A program made the translations under genes and the position numbers. Below are positions 1 to 6,867 of a DNA stretch of 11,586 bases, in pieces. A model generated the notes under the pieces. The model saw nothing but the letters and a program-made list of their open reading frames with translations, was not told where the DNA came from and ran no database searches. Source of the stretch: Ruminococcus sp. UBA4275 (GTDB lineage Bacteria > Bacillota > Clostridia > Oscillospirales > Ruminococcaceae); assembly GCA_002395085.1 (NCBI GenBank), contig DGVV01000074.1, positions 1-11,586 on the forward strand. Direction: 5' to 3'. The stretch's first letter is position 1. Every line of letters begins with the position of its first letter.

Positions 1-126
1 GGCGAGCGCCCCATTATAATCATCGTGCAGCGATACCTTTATCGACAAGCTGAGCAGTACAACCTCTGTACTGCTCATTTCAGCTATTCAATAAAGTGTC
101 TCTGACGAATTGATATTGGGGACTCC
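1..126. repeat. Palindromic intergenic repeat (inverted arms around a hairpin)
   Basis: A perfect 11-bp hairpin (51-61 with 67-77, five-base loop) sits in the middle. The sequence right of it (81-126) resembles, in inverted orientation, the sequence left of it (about 7-52): for example CTTTATCGACAAGCTG at 37-52 against CAGCTATTCAATAAAG at 81-96. The right arm also matches the end of the window (11541-11586) at 34 of 46 positions without gaps, mostly transitions. The left arm matches that distant copy too: 37-52 is the reverse complement of 11541-11556 with one mismatch. This is the pattern of a dispersed, non-coding palindromic element of the REP/MITE kind. It lies downstream of the permease gene and may act as an mRNA end structure, but no U-run follows the hairpin on either strand. 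The left edge is probably cut by the window. Confidence 0.6.
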
Positions 127-138
127 AATCGCTTCGTA

Positions 139-158
139 TGCGTTTGCCTGCAAACGCA
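139..158 (-). other. Hairpin after the permease stop codon
   Basis: An 8-bp perfect stem (TGCGTTTG with CAAACGCA) closes over a four-base loop, 15 bases past the permease stop on the minus strand. It could end or protect the ABC-operon transcript. No run of T follows it, so it is not a classical intrinsic terminator; it may instead be the outer part of the adjacent repeat. Confidence 0.35.
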
Positions 159-172
159 CCTCACCCCCCTGC

Positions 173-2908
173 TTATTCCACATTTTTCAGCGCAAGCACC
201 TTCGGAATGCGGCGGATGCGAATGAAATCAAAGACCGTAATCAGCAGATAGGCTGCTGTCACCAGAATAAACTCCTTCACAAAGCCATCCATCTTCATGA
301 TGAATGCGAAATAGCCGCCCACCCTCATCAGAATCACACTCCACGCGATCTTCATGGCAAGATAGCCCAGCGCCATCGCTGCAAATTCCGTGAGAATGAC
401 CACAATCGCCGTTGTCACGAGGTAAAGGCTTGCGATTTCGCCGTCATGGTAGCCGAGAATCTTGGTCATCGCAATCGGGCGCTCATTTTTCTCGATGATA
501 ATTTTCGTCAGCAGATACAGGATAATCGCCGCAACTGCCACACAGACATACTGGAAATACACCATGTAGCTGCCCATAGAATGATCAAGCTGATTGGCAA
601 TTTTGGTCATATCCTCTGCGGTAATGCGCTTGACAATGTATTTCTCGTCAATATCGGTGACGGTTTCATTGGAAAGATACCCGCTGAATGCCCCCTCTTT
701 CCGGTCAAAGACCTGATTGAACCGGTCATTCGGCATGAAAACCGCAAGCGCTGCCTCATAATCATATACCCCGCCGACCTGCCAGTCATACTGTTTGTTT
801 TCGTATTTCTCGTGCAGCGTAAAGCTGTCACCGGTACGCAGCCTGTATTTATCCGCAAATGCCTGCGAAATCCAGATTTTACCGCTGTCTGCAAGCCGGA
901 TATAGCGGCTGTCTGCTGCAATGCCGTACACCGAGATTTCCTCATTGTTCGATTCCGTCCGGTAATCCAGCGAGGAAATGGAAAACGGCTCTGCACCGTC
1001 TGTTTTCGTGGTGATGAGATCGCCGTCCGCATCGCGGCAGTCGGTCAGCAGAACCTGTTCCTTTGCAAACATCATATCGGGCATCCGGTTCTGATAGTAG
1101 CTGAGCGTTTCCGGCATTCCGACTGCCATAGAAAGCAGCAGCATGATGAACGTAACGCCAATGAACAGCATCAGATAATTCGGAATATTTTGCAGGAATA
1201 CGCGCAGACGGAAGCGGCGGAAGAAACGCCAGCGCGGCAGTCTGACCGCCTTGCTGCGGCGTGTCCGTCTGAGATCGTGCCGCAGGAAGCGCAGCGGCGA
1301 AAAGCGCAGCATCCTTGCAATGACAAAGAAATTGATCACCAGCATCAGCACAAACGGTACAAGCGTTGTGCGGATGAAGGCAGCCGGTGTCCAGAGTGTA
1401 CTGTAGGTCGGGAGACTGTAGCTGTTGTAGTACATCCCCACGACAACCTCTTTGAAGAACGTATAGCCCAGCACATTGCCCGCCGCCGCCGCCAGCAAAA
1501 CAACCAGAATCGGGCCGCTCATATAATACCGCAGCATCTCCCCTTTTGTATAGCCCGATGCACGCAGCGTTCCGATGACGGCAGATTCTTTTTCGAGTAC
1601 GCTGCTGATATTCACCGCAAAAATAAATGCCAGCACCGCTGTCAGAATGTACAGCAGCACACCGCCCATTGCCATATCTGAACCGAGGTCATCTGCTGCA
1701 AAGGTAATCGCGTGATTTGCGTAAGCCGGTACAAAATCCTTGATTTCGAGTTCCGTTTCCGAGACCGCCGTCTGCGTAATCAGCGCCTTCATGAAGCGGT
1801 CAGCGAGATCCTTTTCTGCATATGTATCTGCCGGCGGATTCTGATAGGTATACGCATAATTTGCGTGCAGCGAGGCATTCACACGCGCAAAACCACTTGC
1901 CGTCACCATGCCGACATCAAAGGTCAGCGCATCGAACATGGTATCGGTATTGCTCTCATAGAGCGTAATGTAATCGGTGAAGGAAGCCAGACCGACAACT
2001 GTAAAATCCGCTTTGCCCGCCTGCACCGTATCCCCGATCTGAATGCCGGCATTGTCGGCGTGCATCCGGTCAATGATGATCTCGTTTTCGGTTTCCGGTG
2101 CGCGGCCGGAGAGCAGATCATAAAGATCGACCTCCTCCCGCGGCCCGTAAATACGGATCTTTCCGCTGTAATCGGGATGTGCAGGAAGCTGCTCCGTGAT
2201 ATTCTTATAGAACAGCTCATACAGCTTCACCGGCACAGGATCAAACACCTGATCGAGTTCATAGCGTTCCGCGAGTTCGGTATATTCCTCGTCGATTTTG
2301 TCGTCAATTTCCTCATGTGCCTTGTCAGTCGCCTCCGCAAGTGCATCCTTGTATTCCCTGGAATCATACGTCTGCTTCAGCGCCTCTTTGACCGCCTTCT
2401 CATACTGTTCGTCCATCGCAGTCTGCAAGGCATCCTTCAGCGCCTTCTCACGCATCTCCGCGGGGACTTTCTGCCCTGCCGCCGCAAGCTGTGCCTCAAC
2501 GGCTTCAGTCACTTTCTCAGTGATCGCCGCTTTGACCTGCACGCGCACATTTTCTTCTGCGGCTTCGCGCACAGCCTGTTCGATCTCCGGCTCTGCCTCC
2601 TCGTATGCACGTTCCCGGAAGATCCTGACCATATCCGCCTTGCTGCCTGTCCCGATTGCTTCCAGCACCTCCGGATCAGGCTGTGCGGACAGCTCAAAAT
2701 GTCCGTCCTCGCGGTGAAATTTCTCCGCGTTGCTGCTGAGTGCCTCCATCATGGAATGGTTTGCGACGAACATACCCGAAACGAAGCCAATGGTCAGAAC
2801 CAGCATCGCGAAGATCATCAGATAGCGTTTCCAGTCTCGCAGCAGATCGCGCCAGACGCGGCGGTGCAGCGGATTTTTCGGTCTCTTACCGAATTGAATG
2901 GTATCCAT
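173..2908 (-). CDS. FtsX-family ABC transporter permease with charged helical insertion
   Basis: This 911-aa membrane protein is the permease partner of the ATPase encoded just upstream. A cytoplasmic N-terminus leads into TM1 (about 30-50). Then comes a very charged, Ala/Glu/Lys-rich, predicted helical stretch (about 100-218) with no obvious membrane segment, followed by a MacB-like extracellular domain (about 225-400). The first FtsX core (about 408-550, several TM helices) follows, then another TM (about 575-598), a second extracellular domain (600-780) and a second FtsX core (about 785-905). Two FtsX units in one chain suggest it may work as a pseudo-dimer or with few partners. The start is supported by an AAGGGGG ribosome site overlapping the ATPase stop codon; the gap between the genes is 12 nt, so they are translationally close. 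Family members act in lipoprotein, peptide or antibiotic handling by mechanotransmission or export. The substrate cannot be read from the sequence. Confidence 0.93.
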   Translation of the reverse strand: MDTIQFGKRPKNPLHRRVWRDLLRDWKRYLMIFAMLVLTIGFVSGMFVANHSMMEALSSNAEKFHREDGHFELSAQPDPEVLEAIGTGSKADMVRIFRERAYEEAEPEIEQAVREAAEENVRVQVKAAITEKVTEAVEAQLAAAGQKVPAEMREKALKDALQTAMDEQYEKAVKEALKQTYDSREYKDALAEATDKAHEEIDDKIDEEYTELAERYELDQVFDPVPVKLYELFYKNITEQLPAHPDYSGKIRIYGPREEVDLYDLLSGRAPETENEIIIDRMHADNAGIQIGDTVQAGKADFTVVGLASFTDYITLYESNTDTMFDALTFDVGMVTASGFARVNASLHANYAYTYQNPPADTYAEKDLADRFMKALITQTAVSETELEIKDFVPAYANHAITFAADDLGSDMAMGGVLLYILTAVLAFIFAVNISSVLEKESAVIGTLRASGYTKGEMLRYYMSGPILVVLLAAAAGNVLGYTFFKEVVVGMYYNSYSLPTYSTLWTPAAFIRTTLVPFVLMLVINFFVIARMLRFSPLRFLRHDLRRTRRSKAVRLPRWRFFRRFRLRVFLQNIPNYLMLFIGVTFIMLLLSMAVGMPETLSYYQNRMPDMMFAKEQVLLTDCRDADGDLITTKTDGAEPFSISSLDYRTESNNEEISVYGIAADSRYIRLADSGKIWISQAFADKYRLRTGDSFTLHEKYENKQYDWQVGGVYDYEAALAVFMPNDRFNQVFDRKEGAFSGYLSNETVTDIDEKYIVKRITAEDMTKIANQLDHSMGSYMVYFQYVCVAVAAIILYLLTKIIIEKNERPIAMTKILGYHDGEIASLYLVTTAIVVILTEFAAMALGYLAMKIAWSVILMRVGGYFAFIMKMDGFVKEFILVTAAYLLITVFDFIRIRRIPKVLALKNVE

Positions 2909-2920
2909 GCAGCCGCCCCC

Positions 2921-3637
2921 TTACCATTCCAGCTCTGCGGCTGAGATCTTGTCGGTAATGCGGTCATCGTGCCGGATTTTGCCGTCACGCAGCTTAATCA
3001 CATGGTCTGCCATGCGGCGGATTGCCTCGTTATGCGTCACCATGATGACAGTGTTGCCGTACTTCTGATTGACCTCCTCAATCAGCTGCAAAATTTCCTT
3101 TGAGGTGGTGTAATCGAGCGCGCCGGTCGGCTCATCGCAGAGGAGAATATCCGGATTCTTCACGATGGCGCGTCCGATGGAAACACGCTGCTGCTGTCCG
3201 CCGGAAAGCTGATTCGGCAGCTTATAGCGATGCTCAAACAGCCCCAGTATTTTCAGCAGTTCATCAATATCCAGCGGCTGATCCGAAAGATACGCACCGG
3301 TTTCGATGTTCTCCTTCACATTGAGATTCGGAATGAGGTTGTACATCTGAAAGACATAGCCCAGATGTTTGCGGCGGTAGCGCGTGAGGCTTTTCTCGTT
3401 CATATCCTCCAGCTTGTCGCCGTTGATGCGGATTTCGCCCGCATCTGCGCTGTCAATGCCGCCGAGAATATTCAGCAGCGTTGACTTGCCCGAACCGGAC
3501 GGGCCAAGCAGCACACAGAATTCACCTTTCCCGACAGTGAAATCCAGACCGCGCAGCACATCCTGCTTCGTATCGCCTGTGCCGAAACTCTTTTTCAGTC
3601 CCCGCACTTCCAGAAATGCCTGTTCCTGATTACCCAT
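2921..3637 (-). CDS. ABC transporter ATP-binding protein (MacB/LolD-like)
   Basis: A 238-aa cytoplasmic ATPase energising the FtsX-type permease downstream. All nucleotide-binding motifs are present: Walker A GPSGSGKS (45-52), Q-loop Gln97, signature LSGGQQQR (144-151), Walker B ILLCDEP (164-170, catalytic Glu169) and switch His202. The 'DEPTGALD' form of Walker B/D-loop is typical of the MacB/LolD/FtsE group paired with FtsX-type permeases. The start is set at the Met of MGNQEQ: it has a GAGGAGG site six bases upstream, whereas an in-frame ATG 13 codons earlier lacks one and would run through the palindromic operator at 3656-3671. It is first in a two-gene operon, driven by the promoter at 3712-3740 and probably repressed through the palindromes in its leader. 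Export or mechanotransmission substrate unknown. Confidence 0.95.
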   Translation of the reverse strand: MGNQEQAFLEVRGLKKSFGTGDTKQDVLRGLDFTVGKGEFCVLLGPSGSGKSTLLNILGGIDSADAGEIRINGDKLEDMNEKSLTRYRRKHLGYVFQMYNLIPNLNVKENIETGAYLSDQPLDIDELLKILGLFEHRYKLPNQLSGGQQQRVSIGRAIVKNPDILLCDEPTGALDYTTSKEILQLIEEVNQKYGNTVIMVTHNEAIRRMADHVIKLRDGKIRHDDRITDKISAAELEW

Positions 3638-3642
3638 AATAT

Positions 3643-3649
3643 CCTCCTC
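3643..3649 (-). promoter_or_regulatory. Ribosome binding site that fixes the ATPase start
   Basis: GAGGAGG on the minus strand, followed by a 5-6 base spacer to the ATG ending at 3637. It decides between this start and an upstream in-frame ATG at 3676. Confidence 0.85.
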
Positions 3650-3655
3650 GCTTGC

Positions 3656-3671
3656 GTTAGCTATAGCTAAC
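3656..3671. promoter_or_regulatory. Operator-like palindrome 2 of the ABC operon
   Basis: GTTAGCTATAGCTAAC is a perfect 16-bp palindrome between the promoter and the ribosome site of the ATPase gene. Its core, GTTAG-N6-CTAAC, is the same as in the palindrome at 3689-3704, and the two centres are 33 bp apart, about three helical turns. It is best read as the second site of a dimeric repressor, such as a MarR- or TetR-type protein; the regulator is not in the window. Confidence 0.65.
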
Positions 3672-3682
3672 TGCATACCGAT

Positions 3683-3710
3683 AAAATAGTTAGATTTCTC
3701 TAACTATTTT
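3683..3710. promoter_or_regulatory. Operator-like palindrome 1 overlapping the transcription start
   Basis: Perfect 12-bp arms (3683-3694 and 3699-3710) flank four bases; the core GTTAG-N6-CTAAC covers 3689-3704. It begins right after the -10 box, so a protein bound here would cover the predicted start point (about 3705) and block initiation. As RNA it would form an AU-only-rich stem with a GAAA loop, too weak and too early to be a convincing terminator. The shared core with the site at 3656-3671 favours protein binding. Confidence 0.7.
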
Positions 3711-3711
3711 C

Positions 3712-3740
3712 ATTTTAGCACGTCCGGTCTGTTTTGTCAA
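3712..3740 (-). promoter_or_regulatory. Sigma-A promoter of the ABC transporter operon
   Basis: On the minus strand, a consensus -35 TTGACA (3735-3740), a 17-base spacer and a -10 TAAAAT (3712-3717). It is one of the strongest-looking promoters in the window. Such a promoter directly followed by two palindromes suggests an operon kept off by a repressor and strongly induced when it leaves. Confidence 0.85.
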
Positions 3741-3945
3741 GCTGATTCTTCGCTGTTTCGCATTTTTCGTGCATTCGGATGTCAGAACTCCGCCGAACGC
3801 AAAAATCCTTGTACGCTTTGAACATACCGCACAAAACCTCGCCGCGCCGCTTTCTGTCAGCACAGATGTCTGATTCCGCACACAAAATACTTCGCAGAAA
3901 GCGCTGACGTCGTAGAATCGTACACAAATCATGCACGATTCTGCA
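3741..3945. other. Intergenic region without a convincing gene
   Basis: This is the middle of a 472-base gap between the divergently transcribed ABC operon and dockerin gene; both promoters lie at its edges. Open frames here are Cys/Arg-rich, lack ribosome sites and look like noise. Two inverted repeats are visible: CGCTTTCTG (3848-3856) with CAGAAAGCG (3895-3903), 38 bases apart, and a tighter one at 3914-3942. I see no RNA gene. Confidence 0.5.
3914..3942. repeat. Inverted repeat just upstream of the dockerin-gene promoter
   Basis: AGAATCGT (3914-3921) and ACGATTCT (3935-3942) are perfect 8-bp arms, 13 bases apart, ending three bases before the -35 box. The position suits an activator or regulator binding site for the secreted-protein gene. 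It is also compatible with chance. Confidence 0.4.
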
Positions 3946-3974
3946 TTGACGCAACCATACAAATATAGTAAAAT
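3946..3974 (+). promoter_or_regulatory. Sigma-A promoter of the dockerin-protein gene
   Basis: TTGACG (3946-3951), a 17-base spacer and TAAAAT (3969-3974). The predicted start near 3981 leaves a leader of about 130 bases before the ATG at 4110, in which I see no recognisable riboswitch. A GGGGGAG ribosome site lies at 4096-4102. Confidence 0.8.
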
Positions 3975-4109
3975 ATACACAGAGATCGCGGCACAGCCCG
4001 ATCCGGTGCAGAATGCAGACCGCGCAGGGCGTCATCCGCCCCTTCCGGAAACCGCGCCGTACAGTCGGGAACACATCTGCACATCAATCAGACATGGGGG
4101 AGATTATTC

Positions 4110-6776
4110 ATGAAAAAACAGTTACCAGCCCTGATGACAGCGGCAATCACAGCAGCATCCATGCTGCAAGCGCTGCCTGTTCCGGCAAAAGCGGCGGAGG
4201 AATACCTGATCCGCGATAAATGGGGCTACTGCCAGACGGCACACTATGCCGAATCCGAACATTTCGTGATCTTCTACGGCAACAACGACACGACCGGTCT
4301 TGTCAATGAAGCGTTCCTCAAGCGCAATCTCGAAGACTACGAAAAACTCTGGAAATGCTACGGCGAATATCTCGGCATGGAAAATATGAATGTGGATATT
4401 TACGGCAAATCCACACAGAAATACAAGACCAACATCTATATGACCTACACCGGTCTCGATCAGTACCCCGACGGCTGGGCGTTCATGAGTGCAGAGGACG
4501 GCTACGGCATCGAGATCATCAGTCCGGAGGCGATGAAGGATGACCTCACCATTGCGCATGAATTCGGTCACGTCGTAACGATGCAGCAGAAGGCATGGGT
4601 CGATCAGGACATCACAGGTGCATGGTGGGAACCGCTTGCAAACTGGTTCCGTGAAATGTATCTTTACAGCGATTACTACACCGGCAGCACGAAAACCTGC
4701 TGGTTTGAACCGTACATCCGGAATATGAGTCTGACGCTGCCGCACGGGCGCAATTACTACGAAGTATGGCCGTTTCTGGTGTACCTCTCCTATAATCCGG
4801 ACAATCTGCCCGGTCTTGGTCTGGATGCCGTCAAGCGGATCATCTCCGAAGCAAAGCCGAACGAATATCCGATGGATACCATCACGCGGCTGTTCGGCAC
4901 GGATGCACAGACCGTTTTCGGGCATTACGCCAAGCGCATGGCAACCTTCAATTTCGCGGTAAAGAATGCGTATCAGAGCGAATTCAACAAAAAGCTCAGC
5001 GAATCCAAATATTACTGGAATCTGTTTTACACCGTCTTGCAGGAGAACGGCACAGGCTGGCTGACTGTTCCGCAGGAGGAAGCCCCGATGCAGACAGGCA
5101 TCAACATCGTGCCGCTGCAAATCACCGGAGACAGCATCTCTGTCACATTCAAGGGGCTTTCCGATGATGACAATGCCGGCTGGAATGCCTGCATCGTGAC
5201 GGTGGATGCCGCCGGCAATGAGACCTACTCCGAACTCTTTGGCGACGGCGATACTGTGACCGTTTCTGCGGCGGGGGCAGTATCCGCCTATCTTACAGTT
5301 GCCGGCACGCCCAAAACATTCAACGCGGTCAACGCCTTCCACAAGGACAATGTTTCCTCATACAAATCCGGCACAGAACGCCGCAGATACCCCTATGCCG
5401 TTCAGCTTTCCGGCGCAGCGGTCATCCGGCAGGCAGCCACTTATGCAAAGGGCAGCGGCCATGTGCATCCGAACGGCGGCGGCTGGGTCTCGAACAGCGC
5501 AAAGGTCGCGGATTCGGTCTATGTCGCCCCGAATGCAATGGTGCTTGACTCTGCAAATGTTCAGGGCAATGTGCGCATCGAAGACTACGCAATCGTTGCG
5601 GGCAGTGCCAATATCAAGGACAATGCCGTCATTTCCGGCCATGCGATTGTCGATGGCGGCGGCTGGGTCTACGACAATGGCTGGAAATCCGGCACAGTTA
5701 CCGTCAGCGGCAATGCAGTCGTGAGTGACAGTGCCGTGGTCAGCGGACTTTGCAGCATCTCCGGCGATGCACAGGTGCTGCAAAAAGCGTATCTCAGCGA
5801 AAACACTTCCCTCACAGATCATGCAGCCGCAAAGGGCATGAGTTATTGCTACGGCACTTGCAGTTACTCCGGTCAGGCGATTCTCGACGGCGATTATGCC
5901 AACACCGAAACCCGCAGCAGCGGCATCTCCTTTGGATGGCTGGATGACACCGTTTCCCGCAAATTCACCGACGGCATGATGCTTGGCTACGATTTCGCAA
6001 ATGCCGGCGCAAACTGGACCGCAGACCAATACACTGCAACCGCTGCACAGCTCCTTGGCGCTGAATGGACCGCCGAACGCACCTCTGCAAACGGCGTTCT
6101 GAATTTTGACGGCAGCGGCACGGCACTTCTCCTCGATGAAGGTTTCATGCAGACAAATGATCTGCAAATCAGCCTTGCGGCACTCTGGAAGGGCGGCACG
6201 GCACAGCAGGAAATCTTCCGCTTCGGAGATGAGAAAGCGTATATCGCACTGACACCGTGCAATACAGACGGCGTTGCCGAACTGATCCTGACCGACGGCA
6301 AAATCACCGAAAAGCTGACCGCATCGCAGCCGCTTGCAAAGGGTGAATGGAGTAAAATCACCGTGGAGATGATCGGGGGAAAAGGCGTTCTGCGCATCAA
6401 CGGACAGCAGGCGGATACGCAGACACTGACCCTGAAGCCGATTGACATTCTGTGCGCCGCAGAACAGGAACAGTGCATCATCGGCGGCAAATTCAAGGGC
6501 GCGGTTGACTATTTGAACTGCTATTTCCAGCAGACTCCCGAACCTGAAATCAGCTATACCGGCAAGGAAGAACCCGATGACAGTGACACAGACAAAGTAT
6601 GGGGCGATGTCGATGCAAACGGCAGATTTGAAATGGCTGACATCGTGATGATGCAGCGTTTCCTGCTTGCAGACGGCACACTCACAGACTGGACTGCCGG
6701 TGATCTTAATGAAAACGGCAGCATCAACGCAGTCGATTTTACGCTGATGAAACAGATGAAGCTCTCCGGAAACTGA
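4110..6776 (+). CDS. Secreted dockerin protein with zinc-peptidase-like, hexapeptide-repeat and LamG-like domains
   Basis: An 888-aa exported protein probably displayed on a cellulosome. A signal peptide (1-28, cleavage after AKA) precedes a metallopeptidase-like domain with HEFGH (150-154) and a WWEPLANW motif whose Glu174 is the likely third zinc ligand, a gluzincin arrangement resembling DUF6055 proteins. A beta-rich segment (about 325-440) follows. Residues about 451-595 are short repeats of the form A-x-V-x-(D/G/N)-(S/N), like left-handed hexapeptide beta-helices. Residues about 622-808 look like a LamG/concanavalin sandwich. An acidic linker leads to a type I dockerin (830-888) with two calcium loops: Asp833/Asp835/Asn837/Asp844 and Asp865/Asn867/Asn869/Asp876. 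The dockerin should bind a cohesin on a scaffoldin. The target may be a protein or glycoprotein; proteolysis is predicted from motifs only. Single-gene transcript with its own promoter and terminator. Confidence 0.9.
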   Translation: MKKQLPALMTAAITAASMLQALPVPAKAAEEYLIRDKWGYCQTAHYAESEHFVIFYGNNDTTGLVNEAFLKRNLEDYEKLWKCYGEYLGMENMNVDIYGKSTQKYKTNIYMTYTGLDQYPDGWAFMSAEDGYGIEIISPEAMKDDLTIAHEFGHVVTMQQKAWVDQDITGAWWEPLANWFREMYLYSDYYTGSTKTCWFEPYIRNMSLTLPHGRNYYEVWPFLVYLSYNPDNLPGLGLDAVKRIISEAKPNEYPMDTITRLFGTDAQTVFGHYAKRMATFNFAVKNAYQSEFNKKLSESKYYWNLFYTVLQENGTGWLTVPQEEAPMQTGINIVPLQITGDSISVTFKGLSDDDNAGWNACIVTVDAAGNETYSELFGDGDTVTVSAAGAVSAYLTVAGTPKTFNAVNAFHKDNVSSYKSGTERRRYPYAVQLSGAAVIRQAATYAKGSGHVHPNGGGWVSNSAKVADSVYVAPNAMVLDSANVQGNVRIEDYAIVAGSANIKDNAVISGHAIVDGGGWVYDNGWKSGTVTVSGNAVVSDSAVVSGLCSISGDAQVLQKAYLSENTSLTDHAAAKGMSYCYGTCSYSGQAILDGDYANTETRSSGISFGWLDDTVSRKFTDGMMLGYDFANAGANWTADQYTATAAQLLGAEWTAERTSANGVLNFDGSGTALLLDEGFMQTNDLQISLAALWKGGTAQQEIFRFGDEKAYIALTPCNTDGVAELILTDGKITEKLTASQPLAKGEWSKITVEMIGGKGVLRINGQQADTQTLTLKPIDILCAAEQEQCIIGGKFKGAVDYLNCYFQQTPEPEISYTGKEEPDDSDTDKVWGDVDANGRFEMADIVMMQRFLLADGTLTDWTAGDLNENGSINAVDFTLMKQMKLSGN

Positions 6777-6801
6777 TCGCTGCACAGGAAATCCCAAAAG
6801 C

Positions 6802-6838
6802 AAGCGGGCATGACGCATAATGCGTCATGCCCGCTTTT
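6802..6838. terminator. Bidirectional intrinsic terminator between convergent genes
   Basis: A perfect 16-bp stem (6802-6817 with 6821-6836) closes over a three-base TAA loop and runs into TTTT on the plus strand. On the minus strand the stem is followed by GC then TTTT. It lies 25 bases after the dockerin-gene stop and about 30 bases after the CorA-family gene stop, so it can serve both. Confidence 0.9.
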
Positions 6839-6867
6839 CACATACAGAAAAAAGAATGCTGCTTCTC

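Noticed and set aside
110..1681. Long plus-strand open frame (523 codons) opposite the permease
   Set aside because: It is Cys/His/Arg-rich, has no ribosome site or domain, and mirrors the codon phase of the well-supported permease on the other strand. The same applies to 1712-2944.
3638..3676. Longer N-terminus for the ABC ATPase (13 extra residues)
   Set aside because: It would be translated through the operator palindrome and lacks a ribosome site, while the shorter start has a perfect GAGGAGG.
3683..3710. Leader hairpin as a transcription attenuator of the ABC operon
   Set aside because: The stem is almost all A-U, lies at the very start of the transcript, and its core repeats at 3656-3671, which fits protein binding better.
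3715..4074. Minus-strand frame of 119 codons in the intergenic gap
   Set aside because: It is Cys/Arg-rich, runs across both divergent promoters, has no ribosome site and resembles no protein family.
4122..5342. Minus-strand open frame (406 codons) inside the dockerin gene
   Set aside because: Antisense shadow with no recognisable domain or start signal; the sense gene has signal peptide, zinc motif and dockerin. The same applies to 5358-6818.
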